Shown piece after piece: positions 1 through 12,668 of a stretch of DNA of 64,000 bases (within the stretch, counting starts at the first letter, position 1; each line of letters begins with the position of its first letter). Source of the DNA: Cerrena zonata. Its lineage: Eukaryota > Basidiomycota > Agaricomycetes > Polyporales > Cerrenaceae. Made by a program: the position numbers and the translations under genes. The stretch lies in contig JASBNA010000011.1 of the NCBI GenBank assembly GCA_038087015.1, forward strand, positions 930,001 through 994,000, in the 5' to 3' direction. The notes below the pieces were generated by a model. It saw nothing but the letters and a program-made list of their open reading frames with translations, did no database searches and was not told where the DNA came from.

Positions 1-1347
1 TACGTCTCGCCCGACTAGTAATAGTTCTTTAGCGTTCTCGACATATTCGAGAGGAATAAGGAGACCCGATACAATTCTGTGATGAATCATATGATGAATC
101 GTATCAGTCGACCGTCTCCAAGACTTGGTACTGGGATCAGTGAGCAGTGTGTCGTTCATGGTATCTTGAACGTTGAGCCGGCCCGAACATCACCCGTACG
201 CCTGATATCCGGAAGGTTTGGAACACCTTTGCCCCTGAGGTTATAGTAGATACTGGCCTCCGAGTCGTCCTCGCTTGACCGCCAAGAGTCCTTAAGCCAG
301 AATAGACCCCCCTTCTTCACAGCGTCTTGTCCTGATTTACGAGTCGCGTTGCGCTGAGGTGATGACAAGGCAGGTGTAGCAATGAAACCACGCGTAAACC
401 GGCCACAAGGTAAAGGATTTGTAGGTATTGTGCTGCATTTGCACGCTAGATACCAGGCCGTGCGTCCGCTCATATCATGTACCTTCATCTTCACTATATT
501 GTCGTTCAGTGTATGGACGTCGGGATGGGTCCGAAGGTTTTCCATCTTTGCCCGCTCTAGATATTCATTCACACGAGCCCGGAATAGAACCTTCTCCGCG
601 TTAGTGGCAGGGACCACAGTGGGGTCATAGCCTCGTTGAATGCGAGACAATGCAGAATACCGTGCAAAGAACTGGTCCAGAAGTCGAGGATCCTTTCGAT
701 ATTCGATGAGATCAGACACAACGATGCACGAGGGGTCAAAGCGATAGAGACGAGCATAGGAGTCGAACATGTCGATAGCAAAGACAAAGAGTCGGTGTTG
801 GCAGTCCATCAGTTGAGCAGCGTATGTGAACATTCGACCACGCATTTCAAAAGCCTCGTCACAAGAATCATCAAGGATTTGGTCGTTAACATAGTCCTCG
901 TAATAGCAGTCGAAATCCTCGTCTGGTCGCCACTCGATGAAGAAATCCATGAGGGGCCAGTCGCATACAGAGATCGGCCTAGCATCTTGTGGGTAGACGG
1001 CGATTCCAGGAAGCAGCTTATGTCCAGAGCGCGTGCTGTTCTTCGTTTCGGTAGGCAGAGAAACGAGTCGAAAGCCAGGACAAAGATTTAGATCACCCAT
1101 AGTCTTCGACTATCCGAGAGATCGAGGTCAGAGACTGACATGCACATTAGCGAGCTCGACTTACGAATGCCCTGTACAATTTCTTATTCGGAGTGCGGTT
1201 GTAGGCTTGTTTCCTTGTCCTTGTATTGTGAACGTTGGGCAGGAACTTATCGAGAAAGTCCTGGACCGGCATAGGGCCAATGGTATGGCCATGTGTTTGT
1301 CGTGCAATGTCGCGAAGAGTGGATGGGTCAGGAGTTTGTGTAGACAT
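1..1347 (-). pseudogene. FunK1 kinase, 5' part, frameshifted (copy A)
   Basis: Fungal-type (FunK1) protein kinase gene running off the left window edge. Exon 1 is 1347..1165 (61 codons, with TLRDIARQTHGHTIGPMP) and exon 2 starts at 1109 after a TAG acceptor. Exon 2 holds the N-terminal FunK1 region, the FWLKDSWR strand with the ATP-contacting Lys and the following Glu helix. At about 171-172 one C is missing relative to the copy at 48.5 kb, so the frame shifts just after TGDVRAGST. Past that point the other frame still matches the family down to LLVGRD at the window edge. The catalytic HRD exon lies outside. Either a pseudogene or a sequencing error; it is very close to the 48494-50920 copy but in opposite orientation. 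The opposite-strand ORFs here are shadows. Confidence 0.75.
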
Positions 1348-1896
1348 TACGAAGAGGCACAGACAGTGTCGAGTAAGTACTCAGGTTGCAGATAGCGTTT
1401 TTTAGTAGTGACGTTATCGGGAAATAACACTACCAAAGTAAAATTACTATTATTCGTAAAAGTGAGCTCTATTGGATATATGCTGACCTTCAAAGCTCCA
1501 TATGCATGTTGGTATCTAACTTCAAGCTTCAGACTTCAAAGCTTCAAGTACGATGGGTGCCTGGTGACCTTGTCAGGGTCATGAGTGTGACTCTAGTTTA
1601 CTTGACGTCACATGTCACGTGTACCGTTACTTGACGCGTCTGCCGCGAGGAGTGCTATGTAGGTGCTAGACATTTCAGGGATGAATATAATAGTGCGGAC
1701 AGAAGCAGCCATCACAGTATCGAGGTCCCTATCCTCTGTACCCGCTGCATGGTAGGACGGACAGTGATTTTCTGCCGCCTCTGAGTTTAAGGTTAAATAA
1801 TTAAGTCAGGTAGAAGTACTCTCGCACTGCAACGAGTCCTAATATGTATATGATTTTGTACGTATAAATAATAATACTGTCATGACGATGCAAAGT
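1348..1896. promoter_or_regulatory. Promoter region of copy A / 3' flank of copy B
   Basis: No gene seen. Upstream of copy A (read on the minus strand) the stretch about 1590-1640 contains TGACGTCA and CACGTG-type boxes. It lines up with the upstream region of the FunK1 gene at 34.66 kb (about 34468-34530), both carrying GTAACGGTACA followed by GTGA and ATGTGACG. This suggests a shared promoter block. The half nearer 1896 is the downstream flank of copy B. Confidence 0.4.
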
Positions 1897-2193
1897 TCAA
1901 TTCCGAGTCCTAGGCCGTAAAACACGATCAAAAGGAACAATAGGTATAGTTATAGTTCGACGCCGAGGTACACGGGGAGCGGATTTGTCAACAGAGCCAT
2001 CGCCGTCGTTGTCGTACGTGCCAACAACAGAACGTTTGCGTCGATGACCATCGCCCTCTTCAGGGGGCCGATTCCGCTTCTTGCCACGCTTTCTCCTCTC
2101 AGCTTGTGAAGTCTTGCAATTAACTTGAGGTTTTGGTGGTGACACGTTTTCTAGTCCGTCCGTTCCATCATCAACTTGATCATCCTGATCTTG
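1897..2193 (-). other. Stranded C-terminal tail of FunK1 copy B
   Basis: In-frame continuation of copy B after the TAG at 2194-2196. It encodes the charged, Lys/Arg-rich tail found in the other family members (RRKRGKKRNR, HRRKRS, DRVLRPRTRN). Its preserved frame and ending suggest the stop is recent, or that some readthrough occurs (the stop is followed by CAA). Normal sisters end at the same motif. Confidence 0.6.
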
Positions 2194-4318
2194 CTATGCC
2201 TGAGGAATTTCGTTAGGTTGATTACCACGTGCTTCTTGGCCAGTCCAGTCCGTATTTGGATCATTGAGAATGTTGTCGAAATGCGAGACCAGTCCATAAA
2301 TATCTTGTTGTATCTCTGCTTCGTATGCTTCAAGAGCTTTCTTCTCATCCTCGCTTTCCACAGAGTCAGCGATCTTCGAAAGGTGTTCTCGGCGGAAACG
2401 GCGGAAAGATTCGAAAAAGTCTTGCAGAGGTTTGCATTCGAAAGTTATCCGAGTCCTCTGAATCCACCACATCTTCGCATCACCACCCATGGTGGTCCTA
2501 CCTCCATCTCCATTTACATAGTCGGCAACTTCGTTGAAGATTTGCATAGGAAATCTTCCCTTATATTTGAAGCAATGCACTGCAATGAAGAGGAGAACCC
2601 ATAGAAGGGATTCAAGGTCGTCGAAGATGTCGTGCGGTTTGGTGGCATCGCCAAGCAGCGAGATAGACATAAATTGCCAGGTTCCCTGTAGAAGGTCATC
2701 GTCAGAAGATGCTTCACATACGGTAATGATACATACAGCGCGTTTAGATGGCTCGGCATCGGTATCCTTAGCTTGATCCCAATCATTGAGGATCTCCCAT
2801 GGACCCTTACTGTTGGTCCGTCTTTCCGACATCATGAGGTTCCCCTTGCAAAGATCGCGATGAAACATATTTGCTTCATGGAACGTCGTGGCTATCGCTA
2901 AAGGAAAAAATGATTAGGCTTTGCTATACATAAAATTGATTCAATTTTACTGGTTAGATAGTCCCTCCCAACGAGCAAGAGATCTCTTGCATTCTCGACG
3001 CGTTCAAGAGGAATAAGGACCTCCGCAACAATTCGATGATGGATCATATGATGGATCACGTCAGTTGGCCGCCTCCAGAATTCGGTATCGGCTTCAGAGA
3101 GCAGTCTGTCGTTCATTGTCTCTTGGGGCCACGAGTCAACTAAGACGTCGCCTGCACATCTGATATTCGGAAGATTAGGTACCCCTTTTGCTTTAAGCTT
3201 GTAGTATATACTTGCTTCCGGCTCCTTCGAATCCGGTCGCCAGCAGTCTTTGAGCCAAAATAGCTGTCTTGTTTCATGATCGGGGTCGGTCTCATCCGAG
3301 GATACGGGTGTTGCAATGAAGCCACGAGTCAATCGACCACAAGGTAGAATATTGACCGGGATAGTACTGCATTTACAGGCCAGGTACCAGTGAATTCCTC
3401 CATTTATGTCGTTCACCTGTATCTTCAAGATCTTGCCTTTAAGTACCTCGACGTCGGGGTGTGTTCGTAAATTATTCCTCTCTGCACGCCGATAGTAGTC
3501 CTTGATACGAGCCCGGAATAGCGCCTTTTCCACGTCATTCGCAGGAGTCACAGTAGGGTCATAGCCTCGTTGAGCTGGGGACAGGACAGAATAGCGTGCA
3601 AAGAATTCGTCTAGAGGTCTAGGATCTTTTCGGAAGTAGATGAGGTCTGAGACAACAACGCAAGAGGAATCAAACCGATAGAGACGAGCACAATCACCGC
3701 GAATATCGACAGCAAAGACAAAGAGTCGATGTTGATAGTCCATCAATCGAGCAGCATAGGTGAACATTCGGCCACGAATTTCGAAGGCTTTGACTGAATC
3801 GTCATCGAGAATTTGGCTGTCTTCAAAGGTGTTGCGATATCCATCGAAATCATCGTCTGGTCTCCATTCAATAAAGAAGTCCATATGAGACCAATCACAG
3901 AGTGTCTTCCTTGTAGCACCGGGTGGGTAGACAGCAATAACAGGAGAGAACTTGGGGGCATGATTCGACTCGATCTCCGTGTCGGCAGATAGAGGAACGA
4001 ATTCGAAACCTGGGCATATTCTTGAGTCATCTATGTCCTTAATCTGCCATAGGTCTATGTCAAGTATTCGAACTGGTGTAAGTTATTGTATTTTTGGCTC
4101 ACGAAGCGTTTGTATCTGTTTCTGCGTCCAGTGGGTATGCGGTGGAAAACGATTGGTCTTTTTTTGGTGCTGGGGTGTTTGGCTAGTGGCAGAAATGTGT
4201 CGAGGAAGTCCTGGACAGGCATAGGACCAATAGTGCAACCGTGTGTATGCATCGCAACATTGCGGTGGGCTTGCTTTGTGTCAGTCAACGAATCTGAGGC
4301 GAAAGAGTAAGGATTCAT
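2194..4318 (-). CDS. FunK1-type protein kinase (copy B), tail shortened by in-frame TAG
   Basis: Predicted Ser/Thr-type kinase of the fungal FunK1 family. Exons: 4318..4103, 4043..2951, 2897..2737 and 2685..2194; phases agree at every junction. The ATG at 4316-4318 is chosen because the earlier in-frame start is only a TTG. Exon 1 carries HTHGCTIGPMPVQDFL. Exon 2 has FWLKDCWR (ATP-site Lys) and EASIYYKL. Exon 3 has HRDLCKGN (Cys where sisters have Ser) and LNDWDQA, and exon 4 GTWQFMS and HDIFDDLESLLWVLLF. A TAG at 2194-2196 stops the frame after NEIPQA. The same frame then continues for 98 codons to a TAA at 1897, ending FDRVLRPRTRN, the family's usual C-terminus. The kinase core is intact, so a shortened active protein is possible. 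Belongs to the subtype of the 39.2 and 52.6 kb copies. Confidence 0.8.
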
Positions 4319-4380
4319 AGTGGCTGTGGCGAACAAAGAAGGAAGATAAGTTCCGAATTCGATGTCGGAAATGATGGTAA

Positions 4381-5480
4381 ATTATTGTCGTTTGCATAAA
4401 ACCTGGCCAGAGCGCCCAAATCGACGACGCGCGCAAACTTTCGTCGCGGCGGTCGACGGAACTTCTGAGGCCTATATCTCATTCAATATTGTGTAGAACT
4501 ACGTCAAACTTTGTATAATCACTGTCTTTAGCACAACATATTGACTAGATAGGTCAAAACTAAAATATTATAAGTTAAGATGGTGCCTGGAAGTACATGG
4601 TAAGATTCTAGCTACATAAGTGAAGCTTTGCATTGCTTTCTCCGTACTAATATCTACTACTACTGCTAATGCCAAAACCAAAACCCAAGTGCAGCCAGAA
4701 GGCAAAGAAACCTGCTACAGCTACCAGAACAACTACACATTCCGTTGCAAAAGTGCCAATGTCCTAAGCCCCCAAGCAACATGCACGGCTCCTTGTCGCT
4801 TCCACAGCAGATCGTTCGATGAAGGTCGACTCTTCTGCTATTGGCAACATTGAATCAGAATGAAGGGATGTGAATTATCCCGTAATTTTCAGTCTTGACA
4901 GCGCTGTGAACATACTAGTAACATATCAGGATTCAGGATGAAATGAGTATCAACTTGAACACAAACGTAAGATTTAGAGGACGTACTGCAGTCTCATGTA
5001 CATCAAGTTTCCTCGGTCGCCCTCGTGGATGTTGTCATAGCGGTTGTCCGGTTGGATCTCCGCATGCAACCAAGTTGTGTTGGGTTCGACGCTGAGACCG
5101 ACTCGGAGTACTAACACCAGCGAGTTCTGAGATATCAGCTGGGGTGTGAGTTGCAGACATGTGAATCACTGCTGTACATATTTCTGGTAACCATCAGAGA
5201 CCAGCTGGCATGTTTAACAATGACAGAACAAGTGTACAATGTACATTGCTGTTTGAGTAACCACATTACAGATGCGTGCTTTGTGCTACAAAAAGACTGT
5301 CATTTTCTTCAAGACTTGTGTAGATAGTCTCATTATGCTATTATGTACAAAGTTTGACGTAGTTCTACACAATATTGAATGAGATATAGACCTCGGAAGT
5401 TCCGTCGACCGCCGCGACGAAAGTTTGCGCGCGTCGTCGATTTGGGCGCTCTGGCCAGGTTTTATGCAAACGACAATAAT
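4381..5480. mobile_element. hAT-like DNA transposon remnant with 135-bp terminal inverted repeats
   Basis: The left end 4381-4515 and right end 5346-5480 are inverted copies of each other over 135 bp with two mismatches, both starting ATTATTGTCG. The flanks are gatggtaa (4373-4380) and gatggtca (5481-5488), a probable 8-bp target duplication with one change, the length typical of hAT elements. The 830-bp interior has no transposase that I recognise, so the element is non-autonomous. It sits between the promoter of FunK1 copy B and the 3' end of the 7-TM gene. Class assignment rests on the duplication length only; the TIR ends do not show the classic CAG start. Confidence 0.75.
4974..5145 (-). 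other. Possible captured gene fragment inside the transposon
   Basis: Read on the minus strand, an open stretch begins after a CCCCAG acceptor-like site and ends at a TAA (4974-4976). It encodes about 56 residues including VEPNTTWLHAEIQPDN and EGDRGNLMYMRLQYVL, which look like real protein rather than noise. No start codon or upstream exon is visible inside the element. I do not recognise the family. It may be the 3' end of a host gene picked up by the transposon. Confidence 0.3.
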
Positions 5481-5743
5481 GATGGTCAGACTGACGCCAT
5501 GTGGCAAGACGCGCCAGTCAGTCCCGAACGTGTTGAAGTGAAAACATTTATGAGGAGTCATCTCGATTTATGTGCCGAATTCATGTATTAAATACATTAG
5601 TGATACAACGACAAACTCAAGAAAAGATAGGCGTGACTCCCCAAGAGATCGCCGATATGAAAGGGTTTTAAATAGAAGCAAACAAAATACAACTCCTCCA
5701 GTCCATCACCTCGCAACGGCGGTACGACCTTTCGATGAGTCTG

Positions 5744-7075
5744 CTACTTGTTTGAGAACATGTCACTAAAGGTCGTTTCGGTGAATTCTGAGCCTCTAAC
5801 GGTAGGGGTAGCAAACTGCATCGCCTCCAGCTGCGAATTCTCGGTGTATTTACCCAAACCGTTTGACGAGAGTTCACCAGGACGCATTACTCGAGGTCTC
5901 GTGACTTTGGTCATGCGGGATTGTACATCATTCGATGTAAGCTCGAGGGCGACGAGCACGATGATCATGGTGGGGACAATTGCCTGAATTTACCAAATGG
6001 TAAGTGTACGATCCTAACCGGATGGTATATCATGTTTGACTTACTGTTAGTTGAGCGATAGGGTCATAAACGATATAGAAAGCATTCGAGTTCAAGAAGT
6101 ACAGAGTGATCTCGCAAATAAGTGCGACAGAGTAGATCATTCCCGACTCGATCACAACTAGCAGGACTTTGAAGTATGGGAATGTATGTTTTCCGCCATA
6201 ATCACGAAGCATGTACACCACGCGCAGGGAAATCAAAAGAGTGACAGTGACGTTGGTGGCGAGGGAAAGACTGAACAAAGAACCATTCCAGATTTGGAGG
6301 ATATGCGCGAAGGCACTGTGAACCTCTTTTGCTTTGGCGAAGTAGACTGTTTGGGCGAATCCGCAGACTGTTGGACGTTGTGGCGTAAGGAATGATCATC
6401 ATTTAGAAGCTGATGCTTATGATGAGGATGATGTCATTGAAAGAAACTCACCTGCTGAGCCTGCGACGAGAAGGATAGGTGCAATGCAAATTTTCCAATC
6501 TCTACCCCATACTAGGTAGCATCTCCAAACCTGTGCGTGATGGAAGTTCGTTCAGTGGGTCCACGGACAGTCACAATGTCAGGAGGTGTACGTACGACCA
6601 CACTATCTCCGATGACCGACTGATCTCGAGACATAATTAATTAGTATTCATAAAATGGACGGAGCACATGCTGAGAACTTACGTTGACAGTATGAATTCC
6701 CACCTTGACAACGTTGGCTGGAATGGAAACATCGGAGAAAAAGGCTGCAGGTCCTCCTTCCCAATCTCGTCGTCGAATGAATCCCTCGATCAAACGTTGG
6801 AACCCAAGCGATACGTGGGTAGTGGAGAAGAGAAACATGAGAGTAGCTATCGTTACAAGCAGCTTGTTGACTTTGGGAGTCCTCCGCTTGATGGTAAGGA
6901 CAACTATACAAGCGAAGAATAGAACGAAATTCATGCCTGATCAAGTCATATCGAGGAGAACATTAGGTTCAGTTTGCATGTTATGCATGCACATATAAAC
7001 ATAGCACGTACCATAGAACATCGTTTCGAGCCATATGGCCGTTAGGTAAGCCTTATCCAGAAGGATGCCCGCCAT
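5744..7075 (-). CDS. Seven-transmembrane protein of an Agaricomycete-expanded family
   Basis: Six exons on the minus strand: 7075..7012, 6936..6683, 6619..6596 (24 nt), 6530..6452, 6367..6045 and 5983..5744; all phases close and give 327 residues. It starts MAGILLDKAYLTAIWLETMF. Hydrophobic segments follow through the protein (for example VLFFACIVVLTI, LLVTIATLMFLF, ICIAPILLVAGSAG, NVTVTLLISLRVV, MIYSVALICEITLYFL, IVPTMIIVLVALEL), consistent with seven membrane spans. The short exon plus the next one form VVVWRCYLVWGRDW, a motif I associate with large basidiomycete families of putative 7-TM receptors of unknown ligand. The C-terminal ~60 residues are polar and probably cytoplasmic. Function is unassigned; receptor-like is an inference from topology. 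Confidence 0.8.
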
Positions 7076-8120
7076 AGTTGATAATTCACTGGTGGGTACC
7101 TAACAGGTTGGCAGGAGGGTTGGTGAAAGGGAGAAAGGAGAGATGAATGCAAACCGGGTGGTGCATGGTTTACATTTATGCGAGCTTATGACAATATATG
7201 AAAGCGACCAGTGCTAGTGCGGGGTTCTCTGTCTACACTGCCAGATGCTCACTCGGCGTTTTTGATCAAAATGATCTTGCGTCGGCGTCAAACTATCTGC
7301 AAGTCGTTCTTTTCGAACCTTTTACGCTCACTGCATCTAATCTTCAAACCTTCACCGTCCGAAGCTTCCACACTTTCGTTTATCCTATATAGCTCCTTAA
7401 CAACAACTTCGCACGATGATACGGGATGTAATTATCGAGATTTGGTATACTTATAAGACCAGAGAAGACCAGCTAAGTCAGAAAATTTAAAACAATCTCT
7501 GATAGCTTGGTTCTTGGTGTGTACATTATGGCGTTATGCTACTTCCAAAACAACTTCCGTTATCCACACATTGATACGTTTCATAATGCATGGGGTAACG
7601 TACATGTGGTTCAAGGGTCCCCGGATCTCTTGTAGACATGACTGAAAGGTACGATCTTCTACCCAACTTCTCAGTGATGATGATTTGATACCACGCAACA
7701 CGCTCTAAACTTAGTCCTCTGGGTTGTAAGTCCATGATCGTGTTCAGGGTCATTAATCAGACTTGAAGCTTGAAGCATGAAGCTGTTTTCACTGGTCAAT
7801 GGAAAGTTCGTCATGTGTATATTTCTTGGTCTCAATCTAGGAACCAATCTCCGGCGATGTTCTCTCATTGCGTCATGCATCGCACAGTCTGCTTTGGTTG
7901 CAAAAAAACCATCTGATCGTGCAGTTGATTGAGGGACTGATATGCTGGAATGGTATGTCGATTTGTACATTCAAGTGGAGATGCTCACGCACCGGATCAC
8001 AATCTGATGTAAGACTTGAGTAAGGCGTCACAAAATCATTGTTCTTCATAGGTAGACTTCCAGATTTGAATGTTGTACAAATATAGTACACATGTTATAC
8101 ACGATGTTCATACAAGGCAA
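7076..8120. other. Intergenic, no gene recognised
   Basis: Contains the upstream region of the 7-TM gene and the 3' flank of the HAD gene. Short ORFs here (e.g. 7211-7456 plus, 7671-7970 minus) have no recognisable motifs and no matching splice partners. Nothing else seen. Confidence 0.4.
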
Positions 8121-9207
8121 TCATAACAGTTCAGCTAACTCAACGAAGGAACTAACAACGACATCCACCTCCCCACCTTCCGATTTAGGCTTCACAGAAT
8201 CTTGTTGGTCTACGTCTTCCGTAGGCCGACGGACATAGACCGTTTTCATCCCATGTCCAGCAGCAGCGCGTAAATCGTAGATGTGAGCAGCTACCATAGC
8301 CACCTTGTCGGGGGTCAAAGAAAGACGTTCGGCGGCCCCAAGGTACATCTTAGGATTTCTAAATGCATATAAGTAAATATCTAGGTGTGAACCGTTGAGG
8401 ATATTACGGTTTGTATGAGTTTAGGATGTCCCCGGAGAAAATTATATCCCATGGTATGTCAGCATGCTTGGCCTATGTGCAATGGTGATTATAGAAAAAA
8501 TAAGCCCCCGAATTTACCGTGCTTACCATATCAAGGAGAAGACGCGCACTACCATTGGAAAGGGTTCCAATGATAGCTTTCTTCTTGAGAGCGTAGAGGC
8601 CCTTTGTGGTGTCAGGCCATCCTATGACGTGTTTAGTGAGTACTTATCCCCATTGTCTGCTCTAAGAATCACTGTACCATTGAGATTGTGCCATAGTAAG
8701 CATAGTTTCTTGCGGTGCTGATCATCCCATTGATCGTCGAGATGAGTCCACCGTTCGGTCTTGAGCATCTCGTTCAGTAGCTGGTGATAGGGTCACTACA
8801 CCGATAGGCTCATACGGGTATTAGTGAGGAGCTTACCTCTCGATGAATGACATCAACATTAGTAGAACCGCCTCCGCCGCCAGCAATATTACGACTATGG
8901 GAATGTATCGTTGCCCAAAGAACCGTAAGCAATAAGTATTACCTTATTCACCGGAAATATGTCTGTCACGCAAGACATGCGCACGTAGTACGGTAATATC
9001 CCTGTCGCCATTCATCTGTGAATGCGACCCAATCTGGGGGTTTTGAGCTATAGAGAGTGTTATCGTCAACAGATCTCGGTTGAACTTACCTTCGTCCAAG
9101 TTAGGGTTCAGCTCGCGAAGTGCAGAAGAGACGCTTCCGCGCCAGTCAACTACGGTTCCAAAGACATCGAAAACGAATGCCTCGACGTTTCTAAGAGAAT
9201 CGGCCAT
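8121..9207 (-). CDS. Haloacid dehalogenase-like hydrolase (HAD, 2-haloacid dehalogenase type)
   Basis: Seven exons on the minus strand: 9207..9090, 9033..8985, 8894..8837, 8780..8678, 8621..8527, 8472..8408 and 8358..8121. The joined frame gives 241 residues, the usual size for this family. Motif I is FDVFGTVVDWRGS with the nucleophile Asp14. Motif II is GTLSNGS, motif III the Lys in SYKPNPKMYLGAA, and motif IV AAHIYDL. The WRQGYY and NVDVIHRE segments belong to the cap region. Family members hydrolyse C-halogen bonds of short 2-haloacids by an aspartyl-ester intermediate, but fungal homologues may act on other small carboxylic or phosphate substrates. The donor of intron 2 (GTGCGC) is weak but required by the frame. 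The start is the ATG at 9205-9207; the upstream in-frame codon is GTG. Confidence 0.9.
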
Positions 9208-9414
9208 GATCGTCACCTTCGAGAGGAGGTCTAGAGGATGATACTACGGAGATAACAGAAATACAAAGATATTTACCGTGAGAATGCTGTTCCCACTAAG
9301 TGTGGGAAAGTTGTGTATATAGCATATTCGGTCACTGCCACAAGTGTCTCAAAGCTGTCACTCCAGTGCGAAAGGGTTGATCATCATAATGCTCCTTTCT
9401 TTCTTCCAACGACT

Positions 9415-10695
9415 ATGTTGTTGCCCCGACGTTGGGTAATACTTGTAGCTGGTCTCTTTTCTTTCGTTATCTTCTTTTCTTTAGTTTCCTTCCGGTAAAC
9501 ACTTTCAAACACTCATCGTGTATAGAACACTCATCATGGTTCTTCACACAGTTACCAAATTCAGAATACCCTCTCTTACGCTTCTAGGCCATTATGGGAC
9601 CATCCAGATGGCCCGACACAATTTATAACTCACTATCATACTGAAGGCCTCTCATTCGACGAAGCAACTTGTAGGCTACATGGCTGGCAGTTACGACCTA
9701 GCCGCCCTCCGGTATGGGATGCTGTTTTGTTCTCAAGCGAGTTGGACCTATTCGAAGTTCGATTACACGAACTAGATGGTGTAGTGGATAAGTTCTTCGT
9801 CGTGGAATCCAATCGTATGTCCCCCAACTACTCTATTTCGATCATACACCTGTAAATCACTTCACAGGGACATTTACTGGAAACCCCAAACCTCTCTACT
9901 TTGCCGAGAACAGACAACGTTTCTCGGCATTCGTACACAAGATTGTCTATCACGAGCTTCAGGTTCCGGACGACATCACCGACCCGTGGAAAGTCGAGGC
10001 AGCACATCGTGATGCTCTAACTCAAATGATCAACGCCGAAGTCAGTGCTACTCCGTCACAGCCTCTCGTCATATTCGCCGACGTCGACGAACTCCCTTCT
10101 ATTCATACTATGCGACTCATACAAGCGTGCGATGCTCCATCTCCTTTACACCTACAACTACGGAATTATGTATACTCGTTTGAATGGCCTCTTGGACTGG
10201 ATAGCTGGCGAGCTCAAGTTCATAAATGGGTCAAGGGGAGATCATACTACAAACATTCGAAGAGTACGGAAGTCGCGCTGGCCGACTCTGGCTGGCATTG
10301 TAGCTTCTGTTTCCGGACGCTGAGTGAATTCGTCCTTAAGATGAAAGGTACGCATGATATACTCTTTATAAAGTTGAATCACTGACGACAATATCTTCTC
10401 AGGATATTCACATTCTGACCGAATTGGCGGCGATATGTCTTTGCTCTCTCTAGACAGGATTCAGAAAGTCGTCTGTGAAGGCAAAGATATATTCAATATG
10501 CTTCCCGAAGCTTATTCATACAGGGACCTTCTTGCTTGGATGACCCCTGAACCGTACGTATTTTCATATTCATGCGTCAACCCATCTTACCTTTCTTTCA
10601 GATCAAAGTCGGCTCTTGGTGTTCCTCTCTACCTGCTCCAGAACTCCGAGAAATTCAAGTTCCTCCTCCCGGGAGGTTGCGTTCGCGAGACCTGA
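9415..10695 (+). CDS. Family 17 glycosyltransferase (N-acetylglucosaminyltransferase-like)
   Basis: Five exons: 9415..9494, 9588..9814, 9868..10347, 10403..10553 and 10602..10695, giving 343 residues. The N-terminus has a basic start (MLLPRRW) and one hydrophobic span (VILVAGLFSFVIFFSLV), as expected for a type II Golgi membrane enzyme. The catalytic domain shows DAVLFSSELDLFEVRLHEL, VVDKFFVVESN and FADVDELPS (Asp-Val-Asp-Glu at about residues 174-177, the metal/nucleotide-sugar site). SGWHCSFCFRTL and KGYSHSDRIGG follow, all characteristic of GT17. In animals GT17 adds the bisecting GlcNAc to N-glycans; the acceptor in fungi is not established. It lies head to head with the HAD gene (208-bp gap), which may share promoter sequence. 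Confidence 0.9.
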
Positions 10696-11088
10696 TCCTA
10701 TTTATCTTTGTATCCGTATTGTTTTGCCTTGGCATCTTTGATATAGGGGTGTACAATATAATTAAAGCTTTTGCTAGTAAAATGGAACGGATAGCGAGTA
10801 GGTATGGATTAGGAATGTAACATGTAAGTCCTGCTTTGATTCGATTACTAGTGATATGTGTGCTTATGTCTTCTGGAATAGGATAGTCACTATCAATATT
10901 TAATGGGAGCTTCGAGTGTCGAAAACCTACACTGGGGCTAATGTTCGTATCGGACCTGTGACGGATGGTTAGCTCTGAGAAAGTGGAATGGCAGACAACG
11001 CCCACCTGGTGCCGTGTACAGACTGGGGAACGGAATTGATGCACACTGTGTTCAGGTTTAGCTGACTTGTATAACACACTAAGGTTGA
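10696..11088. other. Intergenic between two converging genes
   Basis: 3' ends of the GT17 gene (plus) and peroxidase gene (minus) face each other over 393 bp. No coding signal, repeat or RNA gene recognised. Confidence 0.4.

Positions 11089-12668
<1,580 letters not shown>

Noticed and set aside
636..1091. Plus-strand ORF of 151 codons opposite FunK1 copy A
   Set aside because: It is a mirror frame of the kinase exon; the same antisense ORF recurs opposite other FunK1 copies (e.g. 48841-49227), reflecting codon use rather than a gene.
4620..4853. 77-codon plus-strand ORF with six Cys and a signal-like start, resembling a small secreted protein
   Set aside because: The initiating codon is GTG, not ATG. 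It lies inside the inverted-repeat transposon and no upstream exon with correct phase was found.
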